64,000 nucleotides of DNA from Colwellia sp. 20A7 (GTDB taxonomy: Bacteria > Pseudomonadota > Gammaproteobacteria > Enterobacterales > Alteromonadaceae), in contig NZ_CP047130.1 of assembly GCF_009832865.1 (NCBI RefSeq), positions 4,516,616-4,580,615 on the forward strand. The letters run 5' to 3'. Under the pieces are notes generated by a model, which saw only the letters and a program-made list of their open reading frames with translations, did no database searches and was not told the origin of the DNA. This document shows positions 26,891 through 35,978 of the stretch, piece after piece; the stretch's first letter is position 1, and every line of letters begins with the position of its first letter. The position numbers and the translations under genes are program-made.

Positions 26891-29800
26891 TTAAGACTCT
26901 ACTTTCGGTAATTGACGACGAGAACGCAGATAACCAGTAAGCACTAACAGTAATAGCACAGCGATCACACCCAACAATAAATAGCGCTGCTCAGATGATT
27001 GTTCGGTATTTGCTTCATCTGAAGCTTTATCAGCTGCTGAGCTTGAACTAGCTTTAGCGTCATCTGTATTTTTTACTTTTAATTCAGTACTAATTTCTTG
27101 AATATGTTGAACCCCAGAAGCAGCATCACCTACTGGCGTATGATTAGCCGCAGCTAATACCTCAGCTAATTGACGATTAACCTCTGCTGACAACATCGGT
27201 TTAATAAAGTCATAAATAGGGTGGTTTGCGTGCGTGTGACCGCTACCTGGAATACCATTTTCTATAATGTTTTTAGCAAATTTTTCGGCCAGTGCTTGTT
27301 GCGTTGATTGATCCGCTTGCCAAAAACCTTTTTCAATCGCCACTAACATCACTGCTAAGATATTACTTTGCACATGCACGTTATGTGCTTGTTGTAAGAA
27401 TTCATCTAAACCAATGTCTAAACTATCATCAATATAGATCGCTTTTAAATCTTCCCATACCCACGAACGAATAATTTCTGGACTTGTTGCTTGCCAACCC
27501 CAAAGGTTCTCAATAAATTCACTGCCCATAGTTCGTGCGCCAGCGTAACCTTGTTTCATTAAGGGCTGGATCCATTGTCGATTAAGAAAGCGTCCGCGCA
27601 GCTCTGACAACAAAGCTGTTTGCAGTGGCTCTATTGACATATTTTTACTGTTTGCATGCGAGATAACAAAACTGTTTGGTTGTTTACCTGCAATCGTTTC
27701 AATGGCTAAATTTAAGCCGCCAAGATAATCATAAGCATCGTTATTATCAATTAAGCCATAAAGGTTACTTGCGCGCCCTAAATACGTATTATTAACATGA
27801 GCTAATTGTTCGCGAAATAAGGATTGAACATTACTGCCCATTTCAACATTCTCATTAGGCACACCATAAGCATGGCTCATACGTTTAATATAAGCGTCGC
27901 CTAATTCTTTTCGCTCTTGCCAAGCACCTGAACGTTCAGCTAAACGGTTAATACCTGCGCCATAAGCGCCGGGCGCCGTTCCAAAAATACGATAACTGGC
28001 TTGACGACCTAACAACTCAGGGCTTATATCGCTATTTGAACGTAATAAGGCTTGCGCTTCACGTAGCCAATTACTGGCAACCATATTACTGGTTAACGGT
28101 TCATCAAAGGCATGCTTTTCATTTTCAATAATATGGTCAACAGGCTTTAACGCGGCGTGCAAAGCCATGATAAGCGCAGGGTGATCGCGTTCAATAGTAT
28201 TTTTACTTGCTGCTAGCGCCAATAAAACCGATCGATCTAGCCATGCTAATTGCTGAGCATATAAATCGCGGAACAATCCTGAGGTTGTAAAAACAATATC
28301 TCTACGTTGAGTACGCTCTTTATCAAGCGGTATCAAGGTTAAAGACTTTAATATGCCTCGACGATTCCATACTGGTTTTACCCCAAGCATGTCCATACCA
28401 AAGGCAATCATAGCGCCTTCGTCACGAACAGCATCAGACGCCCATAAAATAACGGCCTCTTTATGGGTTTTATCGACAATAGGATTTTCAGATCGCGCTT
28501 TACTTGCTAACTGTTGACCGGTAGCAAAACCCAGTTGTGATGGAATTAAGCTACCATCTAAGGCATAAAAGTTACGACCTGTTGGCAGCGCATCAGGTGT
28601 TCTTATCGGGTCATTGCCTTTACCTGGCGCAACAAAACCGCCATTTAAGGCGTTTAAAAAGGCTGACATTTCACTTTTTGGTGATTTAATCAGGTTTTCT
28701 CTAATTTGATTACGCTGAGTATCATTAAAATCTAACTCGCCTTTTTCAATAGATGTCATCATGGTTTCAATGGCATTTTCTTGCCAATCTTTGCCATAAA
28801 TGTGTAAGCCTAATGGCATAAAATCTTCTTGTAACTTAGTTAGGTAATGCCCGACTTCATGCAATAAAAAGTCATCATCAACCTCGCCAAAACCAATACC
28901 ACGTACTTGTAGTTCTTCATCCATACTTGCCACAAGTTCGTCAGTTAAATTTAAGACCTTAATTTTATGACGCAGGGCTTTAATGGCTTTTTTCTTGGTG
29001 TCGATATTCGATGCCGCTTCGGCACTTTCAATTAACTGTCGCAATTGTAATAGACCATCGTACAGCTCTGTGGTTGCTAAAGGCGGAGTTAAGTGATCTA
29101 ACATCACCGCAACACCTCGACGCTTGGCTTGAATACCCTCACCTACGCCATCTACAATATAAGGATAAACACTGGGAATGTTGGCAATGATTAATGACGG
29201 ATAATCACTTGCCGATAAACCTACCGCTCGTTTAGGCAAAAACTCATACGTAGAATGTCGACCTAAATGCACAATAGCATTCGCCTTAAACACATCACGT
29301 AAGTGATAGTAAAATGCTAAATATTGGTGTGGCGGTGGAAATGTCATATTGGCATGCAATAACTCTTCATTAAGCTCCCAACCTCTTGGTGGTTGTGGGC
29401 CTAAAAAGATATTACCAAACTGCACACCGGGTAACAAAATCTCATCATTCCAAACCATGGTTTTACCCGGCACACTACCCCAGCCACGTATGCCTTCAAT
29501 TTGCATATTAAGCAACGCATTTTTAAGTTCTTCGGCTTGGTTAAATTGTTTTGCCAACACAGTGTTGTTTTCAAGTTTCAGCGAAATAATACGCTTATAT
29601 TCTTGTGTAAGCTGCGCCAATAAGTTTAACGCACGGTCACGACCTTTATGTCTTATGCCGTCTAATGCGTGATGTAGATCAATTGAGGTACTTTCTACAT
29701 TGTTGAGTAATGCCGTTAACACTGAACCTTGCTCAATGATGGGGAGCTGCGCTAGTTGCTGTGCGCCTTGTTGAAAAAGGTAAAATTCAATTCTGGCATG

Positions 29801-31393
29801 TAAATAACCCAGTGGCCCATCAACCATTTCAGCTTTAACAATATCAGGTAAGGTATCAAAGTAAGTTTGATACTCTCTGGCCGACATTTTATTGATTAAC
29901 GGTGCCATTTGGTTAAGCGCGCCAGCGTCTTGCGGTAAATTTACCGCTTTTAATTGTAAAAGATCTAACAGTTCATCAGCAGACTTAGGAAAGTCAGCCT
30001 CTGGACCAAGATCATAACCTTGCGCTTTTAATGTTTGTAATATGTGCCATAACGATTGTTGTACATCTAAGTTATCGGCACCAATATTATGACGACCGGG
30101 CGGGTGATTATAATAAACAATAGCGACTTTTTTAGCCGCGTTATCAAGTCTGCTTAAGGCTAACCAAGCATCAACTCGTGCCTGTAAACGTATAACTTCC
30201 TCTGTTAGCACTTCGCTCATTGAAATACTTGCACCCGTTGCTTTATCGAGTTTCTCACTTGACGCTAAGGCGAGAATATGAGGCTGAGAAACACCTTGTA
30301 ACTCAGGCATGGCAACGCGGTAATGTACGGTATCGCTCGGTAACCCGGTGGGTGAAAGCTTATATTCAAGTGCGCTTAATTCGGTCATTCTTATCCCTTT
30401 AAATACAGGGATATTCAATTCATTAAATTTTTGAGTGACAGATTCGCGGCCTTCACCACCGCCAATAACAAAATCTTGCAATGCAATAAGTGCTAACGGT
30501 TGTGTTGATTTAATTTGACGAATAATGTCAATGGCTTGCTCGCTCGATTTACCCCAGCCAGCCAGTACTGATATACACTGCCACTGAGGTTGACATAATT
30601 GTTGATGTAACTGCCATTGCCCAGGTTGATCGCCCGTATCATGATCAACAATGAATACGATGGGTGCACTTTGATTTTCAGCGATTTTTTTGTTTAATTG
30701 CGTCTCGTTAATGAGCTGCTCTTGCCAATAGAAACGAATAGGTTGCAGAGGTAAAACACGCTTTGCCTGATCTATTAATGTTTTGCTACTTGGTGTTACG
30801 TTTGTAAGCGTATTTACTTTCAGCCACTTAAATAATTCTCCTAGGTTTTCTTTACCTTTATTTTGCCAATAAGCTCGCGCTTGTAGCCAAGCAGCAAACT
30901 GTGGCCACTGTGTTTGCTTTAGAGTAAGTGCTTGCAAGTAATTATCTTTATCAATTGAAGCCATTAAATCTTGTACTTGTTTACTGGCCAGCGCCGCAAC
31001 ATTACCACCTTGTGCATCGTTATGTAGCACCATTAAACGTCTATCGGTATTCAATACCCACCGCGTTTGCTTGTTTTCATAAGTTAATGCTAATAACCGC
31101 TCTACGGATTCACCAAATACGCCAGCAATAATTAACCCTTGATGTTGATTAATTAACTGCTGTATTTCTGTGTTTGTTAGTTGATTCAATTGACTAACAC
31201 TGCGAATGCTAACACCAGTAGTGAACGCTTGATTTTCCAATGCTTGATTATCTAAAAACTGGTGAGCGCCCGCAACAATGGTTGCTGCGGATCGATCTGA
31301 AACAAACGCCAATAATTTAGTTTCTTTGGCATTTGACATAAAACTGCTAAGCAAGGCAATGAATAAGAAGCTAATAAGGCAATAATATTTCAT
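26891..31393 (-). CDS. cobN: CobN-like cobalto/magnesium chelatase subunit, secreted and membrane-anchored
   Basis: A 1500-residue protein of the CobN/BchH family. Family motifs are clear: GRHSTYEFLPKRAVGLSASDY, EGIQAKRRGVAVMLDHLTPP, and FGTAPGAYGAGINRLAERSG. Unlike cytosolic CobN it begins with a signal peptide (MKYYCLISFLFIALLSSFMSNA). It ends with a Ser/Ala-rich linker, one membrane helix (YLLLGVIAVLLLLVLTGYL) and a basic tail. The large domain should therefore face the periplasm, tethered to the inner membrane. I place the start at the ATG at 31393, six bases after GAGA. No CobS/CobT-chelatase ATPase subunits are present. The next two genes encode ExbB-like and DUF2149 proteins, as next to HmuS-type CobN homologues in heme-uptake operons of Bacteroidota. 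A role in periplasmic corrinoid or cobalt handling is inferred. Confidence 0.85.
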   Translation of the reverse strand: MKYYCLISFLFIALLSSFMSNAKETKLLAFVSDRSAATIVAGAHQFLDNQALENQAFTTGVSIRSVSQLNQLTNTEIQQLINQHQGLIIAGVFGESVERLLALTYENKQTRWVLNTDRRLMVLHNDAQGGNVAALASKQVQDLMASIDKDNYLQALTLKQTQWPQFAAWLQARAYWQNKGKENLGELFKWLKVNTLTNVTPSSKTLIDQAKRVLPLQPIRFYWQEQLINETQLNKKIAENQSAPIVFIVDHDTGDQPGQWQLHQQLCQPQWQCISVLAGWGKSSEQAIDIIRQIKSTQPLALIALQDFVIGGGEGRESVTQKFNELNIPVFKGIRMTELSALEYKLSPTGLPSDTVHYRVAMPELQGVSQPHILALASSEKLDKATGASISMSEVLTEEVIRLQARVDAWLALSRLDNAAKKVAIVYYNHPPGRHNIGADNLDVQQSLWHILQTLKAQGYDLGPEADFPKSADELLDLLQLKAVNLPQDAGALNQMAPLINKMSAREYQTYFDTLPDIVKAEMVDGPLGYLHARIEFYLFQQGAQQLAQLPIIEQGSVLTALLNNVESTSIDLHHALDGIRHKGRDRALNLLAQLTQEYKRIISLKLENNTVLAKQFNQAEELKNALLNMQIEGIRGWGSVPGKTMVWNDEILLPGVQFGNIFLGPQPPRGWELNEELLHANMTFPPPHQYLAFYYHLRDVFKANAIVHLGRHSTYEFLPKRAVGLSASDYPSLIIANIPSVYPYIVDGVGEGIQAKRRGVAVMLDHLTPPLATTELYDGLLQLRQLIESAEAASNIDTKKKAIKALRHKIKVLNLTDELVASMDEELQVRGIGFGEVDDDFLLHEVGHYLTKLQEDFMPLGLHIYGKDWQENAIETMMTSIEKGELDFNDTQRNQIRENLIKSPKSEMSAFLNALNGGFVAPGKGNDPIRTPDALPTGRNFYALDGSLIPSQLGFATGQQLASKARSENPIVDKTHKEAVILWASDAVRDEGAMIAFGMDMLGVKPVWNRRGILKSLTLIPLDKERTQRRDIVFTTSGLFRDLYAQQLAWLDRSVLLALAASKNTIERDHPALIMALHAALKPVDHIIENEKHAFDEPLTSNMVASNWLREAQALLRSNSDISPELLGRQASYRIFGTAPGAYGAGINRLAERSGAWQERKELGDAYIKRMSHAYGVPNENVEMGSNVQSLFREQLAHVNNTYLGRASNLYGLIDNNDAYDYLGGLNLAIETIAGKQPNSFVISHANSKNMSIEPLQTALLSELRGRFLNRQWIQPLMKQGYAGARTMGSEFIENLWGWQATSPEIIRSWVWEDLKAIYIDDSLDIGLDEFLQQAHNVHVQSNILAVMLVAIEKGFWQADQSTQQALAEKFAKNIIENGIPGSGHTHANHPIYDFIKPMLSAEVNRQLAEVLAAANHTPVGDAASGVQHIQEISTELKVKNTDDAKASSSSAADKASDEANTEQSSEQRYLLLGVIAVLLLLVLTGYLRSRRQLPKVES

Positions 31394-31498
31394 AAAAAAT
31401 CTCATAAAAAAAACGTTACTTACATAACGCTTTATCAATAGAACAAAGTGAACAATAAGGTGAATGCTAAATAGATGAACTAGGTAGCAATAATCGCC

Positions 31499-32917
31499 CT
31501 ATAAATAACGGGTTTTATCAAAAATACGTAATGATAACGTTGGATTACTCGGTAAATACCAATGCATATATGACGCAAGAATATTGTTATGTTGATAAAC
31601 AAACTCACCTGCTCGTTCACTGGGGTGATGCGTTGTTTGATAACTAGGTACTAATTCAACATCAGCACTGGAGTAATGAAAGCTATGACCTCGCATTCTA
31701 TTGTTAATCGATATATCTTCAGAAACGTTGCTTTTATCTTGCGCAAAAGAGGGTAAATCAACCCATTGAGAGCCTATTGCAGCAAGCTTTTTCTGCATTA
31801 CCGCTTTGCCTGGTACAAGCCCAAGCATAGAGAACTCTTGCCCTGACATATCCGTTAGTTGATCAAGCAAATACAACATCCCCCCACATTCAGCAACAAT
31901 AGGTTTATTACTTGCGGCAAAGTCTCTTACATCACTAATAAAAGATATATTATTCATTAGCTGTTCAGCATAAAGCTCTGGATAGCCACCCGGAATATAT
32001 AAAATATCGCCTTCAGGCAAGTGAGCATCCGCAATGGCTGAACAATAAACCAGCTCGGCTCCAGCTTGTTCTAAAAATGAAATGTTGGCCGCATAAATAA
32101 AACTAAAAGCATTATCTTTTATAATAATAATGCGTGTGCCTGCGAGCGCCTGTTTAGTTATAACGTCTTTATCACTCTGGCTTGCAACGCTAAAGAACTC
32201 TACTTCGGCTGGTAAATCAGCTAAGCCGGTATTGCCGATATGGCTTGCCGCTTTATCTAACTGAGCATCAATATCACTGAGCTCTTGTGCGAGCACTAAA
32301 CCTAAGTGACGCGCTGGCAGGGTAATAACATCATCTTTAGGGATACGGCCAAAAAATCGAAACTCTTCTGGTAAACAGGTGCTTATCAGCTCAACATGAC
32401 GATCGGTATTAACGCGATTGGCAATAACGCCGGCAAAAGGGAGATTTTTTCTAAATGTTGCCAAACCGTAAGTAACAGCCGCGAATGTTTGTGCCATTGC
32501 TTTCGCGTCAATCACGCCAAGTACTGGTATATTAAAATATTCGGCTAAGTCGGCACTACTCGGTGTGCCATCAAACAGTCCCATAACGCCTTCAATTAAA
32601 ATAAGATCAGATTCCATCGCAGCACGATGCAATAGCGCTTGGCAGCCTTCCTCACCTACTAACCATAGATCTAATTGATACACCAATTCACCACTGGCTT
32701 GTCGTAAAATCATTGGATCAATAAAATCAGGGCCTACTTTAAACACCGTTACCTTACGACCTTGATCTCTATGGTAACGGGCAATAGCCGCTGTAACCGT
32801 GGTTTTACCTGAGCCAGAATGAGGTGCAGCAACAATCAATGCTGGGCACATAACGCCACTGCCTGCTTTATGCTCTACCTGCTTTTGAAAAGGAAGTGTT
32901 TTATTGTCTACTGCCAT
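31499..32917 (-). CDS. cobB: Cobyrinic acid a,c-diamide synthase
   Basis: A 472-residue glutamine-dependent amidotransferase. The N-terminal dethiobiotin-synthetase-like domain has P-loop PHSGSGKTTV, then KVGPDFIDP and LIEGVMGLFDG. The C-terminal class I glutaminase domain has the nucleophile Cys in VAECGGMLYLLD. The His near the C-terminus in SYMHWYLPSNP completes the site. It amidates the a and c side chains of the corrin ring with ATP and glutamine. It is the second gene of the riboswitch-led operon. The N-terminal 22 residues before CPALIVAAPHSG are not conserved, but the ATG at 32917 is the best start. Confidence 0.94.
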   Translation of the reverse strand: MAVDNKTLPFQKQVEHKAGSGVMCPALIVAAPHSGSGKTTVTAAIARYHRDQGRKVTVFKVGPDFIDPMILRQASGELVYQLDLWLVGEEGCQALLHRAAMESDLILIEGVMGLFDGTPSSADLAEYFNIPVLGVIDAKAMAQTFAAVTYGLATFRKNLPFAGVIANRVNTDRHVELISTCLPEEFRFFGRIPKDDVITLPARHLGLVLAQELSDIDAQLDKAASHIGNTGLADLPAEVEFFSVASQSDKDVITKQALAGTRIIIIKDNAFSFIYAANISFLEQAGAELVYCSAIADAHLPEGDILYIPGGYPELYAEQLMNNISFISDVRDFAASNKPIVAECGGMLYLLDQLTDMSGQEFSMLGLVPGKAVMQKKLAAIGSQWVDLPSFAQDKSNVSEDISINNRMRGHSFHYSSADVELVPSYQTTHHPSERAGEFVYQHNNILASYMHWYLPSNPTLSLRIFDKTRYL

Positions 32918-32944
32918 GAGATGCTTCTTTTATATTAATTACGG

Positions 32945-33559
32945 TTAGTGGTTATTATTACGAGTAATAGCATTAGTATTTATCGCTTTATCGGTAAAGA
33001 AGTGACTGATTGTAAAATCAATTACGATAGCCGAGATAACATAGAAGATAGGATTAGAAATCGATTTAAAATAATATTTCTCAACACGAGTTGCGTATTC
33101 TACCCATGATAAATTAGGGAAATTACCTGAGAATGCATAATAACTACCATTTGAGATAAAGAAAGCAACCGAGCTAGCAATAAATAGGCTTAACGCAACT
33201 TTAATAACATTATTTTGCCAAGCACTCGTTTGCCAATTAGGTTTAGTATAAAAACCGGCAGTAAACATAACAGCATAACTAAACACTAATGCTGGATAAG
33301 AGGTCGTGATGCAATCACCAAATTGTCCTCGATAATAAGAGGAAGCAAGATCGATAGTGACCGACAGAATATAGAAAACCCAGAACATTTTAATGTTACG
33401 TAAATACATTCCTGCTAAGAAGAAGATAGCAATTGAGGCACTAGGCAAATGATTAAAACTAGAAAAATGATGTGTTCGTGTAGCAAGCATTAACAATACT
33501 AATACTGAAAATACGGCAATAAGTATATTCAAAGGGGCTTTTTGATCAGTTGATTTCAT
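32945..33559 (-). CDS. DUF6580-like membrane protein, predicted corrinoid-linked transporter
   Basis: A 204-residue protein with about five membrane helices (about 10-27, 40-57, 60-77, 90-105, 115-135) and a final helix near 165-185. The motif FNHLPSASIAIFFLAGMYLRN resembles DUF6580 and the S-components of ECF vitamin transporters. It is the first gene behind a cobalamin riboswitch and precedes cobB, which strongly links it to corrinoid or precursor uptake. The substrate cannot be told from sequence. A GAGAACG ribosome site precedes the ATG. Confidence 0.65.
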   Translation of the reverse strand: MKSTDQKAPLNILIAVFSVLVLLMLATRTHHFSSFNHLPSASIAIFFLAGMYLRNIKMFWVFYILSVTIDLASSYYRGQFGDCITTSYPALVFSYAVMFTAGFYTKPNWQTSAWQNNVIKVALSLFIASSVAFFISNGSYYAFSGNFPNLSWVEYATRVEKYYFKSISNPIFYVISAIVIDFTISHFFTDKAINTNAITRNNNH

Positions 33560-33849
33560 AACGTTCTCATTAAATAAATAGTTATTTAACGGTGTAGGAA
33601 ATCAAAGGCAGTAGATGATAAAAAGACTATTTAACTCTGTAAGCGTAATCGATTTAGCCTATTTTCATAGATAATCGGCACGAATGAGAGGTAATCAAGA
33701 CTTCACGCTGCCATTTAGGAAATGTTAACTAAATTCAGCACATATACTTATCTCTGAATCACCGCCCACCGCAGTTGTCGAGTATGCCTATTTATAGTAG
33801 AAAACATCTATAAAACGCTATAAACACTTAATAAATGAAAATAAATAGG
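33560..33849 (-). other. Long leader between the cobalamin riboswitch and the first gene
   Basis: No gene is seen. A 9-bp inverted repeat, CCTATTTAT (33787-33795) and ATAAATAGG (33841-33849), directly follows the B12 box on the minus strand and may be part of the expression platform. No clear U-tract terminator is visible, so control may be at translation or by Rho. Confidence 0.4.
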
Positions 33850-34034
33850 GTTGATTAGGCCGGTCTCCGGACTTCTGATCATTGCATTTGCAACACCTTC
33901 CCATACAGCACTAACGTAATATTCTACTTAGCGACTCAATACAGTGGTTTTGTTGCTGCTCACAGTTACCGTTGCGGGGGCAGTACTGGTATTTCACCAG
34001 TTTCACGTTTCACCTTCATGGCATTATTGTGTGA
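33850..34034 (-). ncRNA. Cobalamin riboswitch 1 (leader of the DUF6580-cobB-cobN operon)
   Basis: On the minus strand the conserved parts occur in order: GAAGGTGAAACGTGAAACTGG, then GTACTGCCCCCGCAACGGTAA (about 33966-33990), then TATGGGAAGGTG, and finally the B12 box AGTCCGGAGACCGGCC (33858-33877). This matches the AdoCbl aptamer core. B12 binding normally reduces expression of the downstream operon. Confidence 0.92.
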
Positions 34035-34294
34035 TAAATCACCAGAGACGATAAATCAATCGAATAATGTTTGAAGACACCTAAATCTGCGCAAATAATA
34101 CGTGATGGCCTCAAGTTATTCAACAACTAACACAGCTAAATGGCAAGCAGTGCTACCCACATTTACAGTTGAGAATATTTGCATTGAACCTGAGCATTGA
34201 TTTAGTTACGCTACGCGCCCTTTAAAATTATGATAAAACGTTAAGGTCTGTTGACCTTTCGCGGTTAAATTTTGTTATTTAGTATTAAAAATCA
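34035..34294. other. Intergenic region between the riboswitch and the cobC-like gene
   Basis: No gene is seen. It contains the promoter for riboswitch 1 (minus) and that of the plus-strand cobC-like/cbiB/cobD genes. A hairpin AAGGTC-TGTT-GACCTT sits at 34243-34258, 37 bp before the ATG. No second aptamer is visible on the plus strand. Confidence 0.4.
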
Positions 34295-34888
34295 ATGAAC
34301 ACACACTTATATTTAGCCCGCCATGGTCAAACACAATGGAATGCAGTGCATCGCTATCAAGGTCAATTAGATAGCGAATTAACACCGTTGGGTAAAGCGC
34401 AATCGAAACAGCTTGCACAATTGGTTGCTAATAAAAAAATAGACACTATTATTTCGTCTTCTCTTGGGCGCGCGATGAGCACCGCCATGATTTGCCAACA
34501 GAAGTTGAACGTTCCTGTTATTAACTTAGAAGCGATTACCGAGCGAAATTTAGGCCGCTGGCAAGGGCAATATGTCAATGATATTAAAACTGAAAAACAT
34601 TTTGACGAAATATTACATCAATATACGGCATTGCAACCCACCGATGGCGAAAGTGCGATAGATTGCGGAACACGTATTGATAATGCCCTGCAACGATTAG
34701 CAAAAAAACATATCAATAAAAACTTATTAGTGATCTTTCATGGTGAAGCGTTACGTTGTTTTTTAGCAAAGCTAGGTCAACAGTCAACGCGCAATGCTTA
34801 TGAATTATTCGACAATGGCTCTACCTTTCATTTAACGTATAATCATGACAATAAAAACTTTCAATGTGAAACGTTAACAACGAAGTAA
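34295..34888 (+). CDS. Histidine phosphatase family protein (alpha-ribazole phosphatase-like)
   Basis: A 197-residue branch-1 histidine phosphatase. The catalytic motif is LARHGQTQWN with His10. GRAMSTAMIC and TERNLGRWQGQ follow, and the second His is in VIFHGEALRCFL. Related enzymes remove phosphate from alpha-ribazole-5'-phosphate or from adenosylcobalamin-5'-phosphate (CobC). It begins a plus-strand unit with cbiB and cobD, 7 bp before cbiB, which supports a cobalamin role. A second histidine phosphatase closes the cobQUST cluster at 43422, so one of the two may have another substrate. Confidence 0.85.
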   Translation: MNTHLYLARHGQTQWNAVHRYQGQLDSELTPLGKAQSKQLAQLVANKKIDTIISSSLGRAMSTAMICQQKLNVPVINLEAITERNLGRWQGQYVNDIKTEKHFDEILHQYTALQPTDGESAIDCGTRIDNALQRLAKKHINKNLLVIFHGEALRCFLAKLGQQSTRNAYELFDNGSTFHLTYNHDNKNFQCETLTTK

Positions 34889-34895
34889 ATTAACC

Positions 34896-35942
34896 ATGTT
34901 GTGGATAGAAAATATAATCGGCCAAGCCATGTTATTAGCGCCTTATTTCGCTACAACTCTTACAATTTTATTGGCTTTACTGCTTGATAAAACATTAGGC
35001 GAAGCTAAACATTATCATTACCTTGTGGGCTTTGGTTGGCTTGCAGACAAAATAGAATTGGCGCTTAATGCAAACTCCTCTCCTGATAAGTTAAAAAATT
35101 ATTTTCAAAGTATGGCTCAGGCTAATCAGCAACAATCTACTCTAAGAATTAAACTATTAGGCACCTTTGCTTGGTGCTTACTTGTACTACCTCTGCCGAC
35201 CTTTTATTTTTTGTTTATGAATGATTTAGTCTGGTATTGGCAGATATTACTCGATGCCTGTGTACTTTATTTAGCGATTGGCCTCAATAGCTTACATCAG
35301 CATGCTATGCAGATTTACCTCCCATTAAAAGCAGGTAAAATAGAGCAAGCACGACATTTTACCGGTTATATTGTGAGTAGAGAAACTAGCGCACTTTCAC
35401 CACAAGCAATGTCGAGGGCAACGGTTGAGTCTATGCTCGAAAATGGCCATGATTCGGTTATCGCCTCTATGGTTTATTATATTATCGGCGGCGCGCCATT
35501 GGTTATTTTACATCGCTTCGCTAACACGCTCGATGCTATGTGGGGCTACAAAAATACTCGTTTCAATGACTTTGGTTATGCCAGCGCCAAGCTTGATGAC
35601 TTATTAGGTTTTTTTTCAGGAAAGGTTTGTACGCTACTGTATGCAATACAAGGTAATATTAAACAATCGGTTATCAATGCTTATCAGCAAGGTAATCAAT
35701 ATAAAAGCCACAATGGTGGTTGGGTGATGGCGGCTGGCGCTACCGTGATGAAAATAACACTCGGCGGCAATGCCTTGTATCATGGTAAAACCGTTACTTC
35801 ACCAACCTTAGGTTTAGGAAGATCGGTCAGCATAGACGACATGCCACGCAGTATCACATTAGTAAAACGGGCTGCGATCCTGTTAGTTTTTTTTGTGCTT
35901 ATCTTGCAATTGAGCTGTTATTTTAGTTACCACGATAGCTAA
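34896..35942 (+). CDS. cbiB: Adenosylcobinamide-phosphate synthase
   Basis: A 348-residue membrane protein of the CbiB/CobD family. It condenses adenosylcobyric acid with aminopropanol phosphate. Family motifs are LDKTLGEAKHYHYLVGFGWL at the N-terminus, then GYIVSRETSALSPQAMSRAT and VESMLENGHDSVIASMVYYIIGG; NTLDAMWGYKN and GRSVSIDDMPRSI follow. It has four or five membrane segments. It is followed after 36 bp by the decarboxylase gene that supplies its substrate. Confidence 0.92.
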   Translation: MLWIENIIGQAMLLAPYFATTLTILLALLLDKTLGEAKHYHYLVGFGWLADKIELALNANSSPDKLKNYFQSMAQANQQQSTLRIKLLGTFAWCLLVLPLPTFYFLFMNDLVWYWQILLDACVLYLAIGLNSLHQHAMQIYLPLKAGKIEQARHFTGYIVSRETSALSPQAMSRATVESMLENGHDSVIASMVYYIIGGAPLVILHRFANTLDAMWGYKNTRFNDFGYASAKLDDLLGFFSGKVCTLLYAIQGNIKQSVINAYQQGNQYKSHNGGWVMAAGATVMKITLGGNALYHGKTVTSPTLGLGRSVSIDDMPRSITLVKRAAILLVFFVLILQLSCYFSYHDS

Positions 35943-35978
35943 CGCTATATTTAAATTTATTACTTTTAGGGAAAACTT

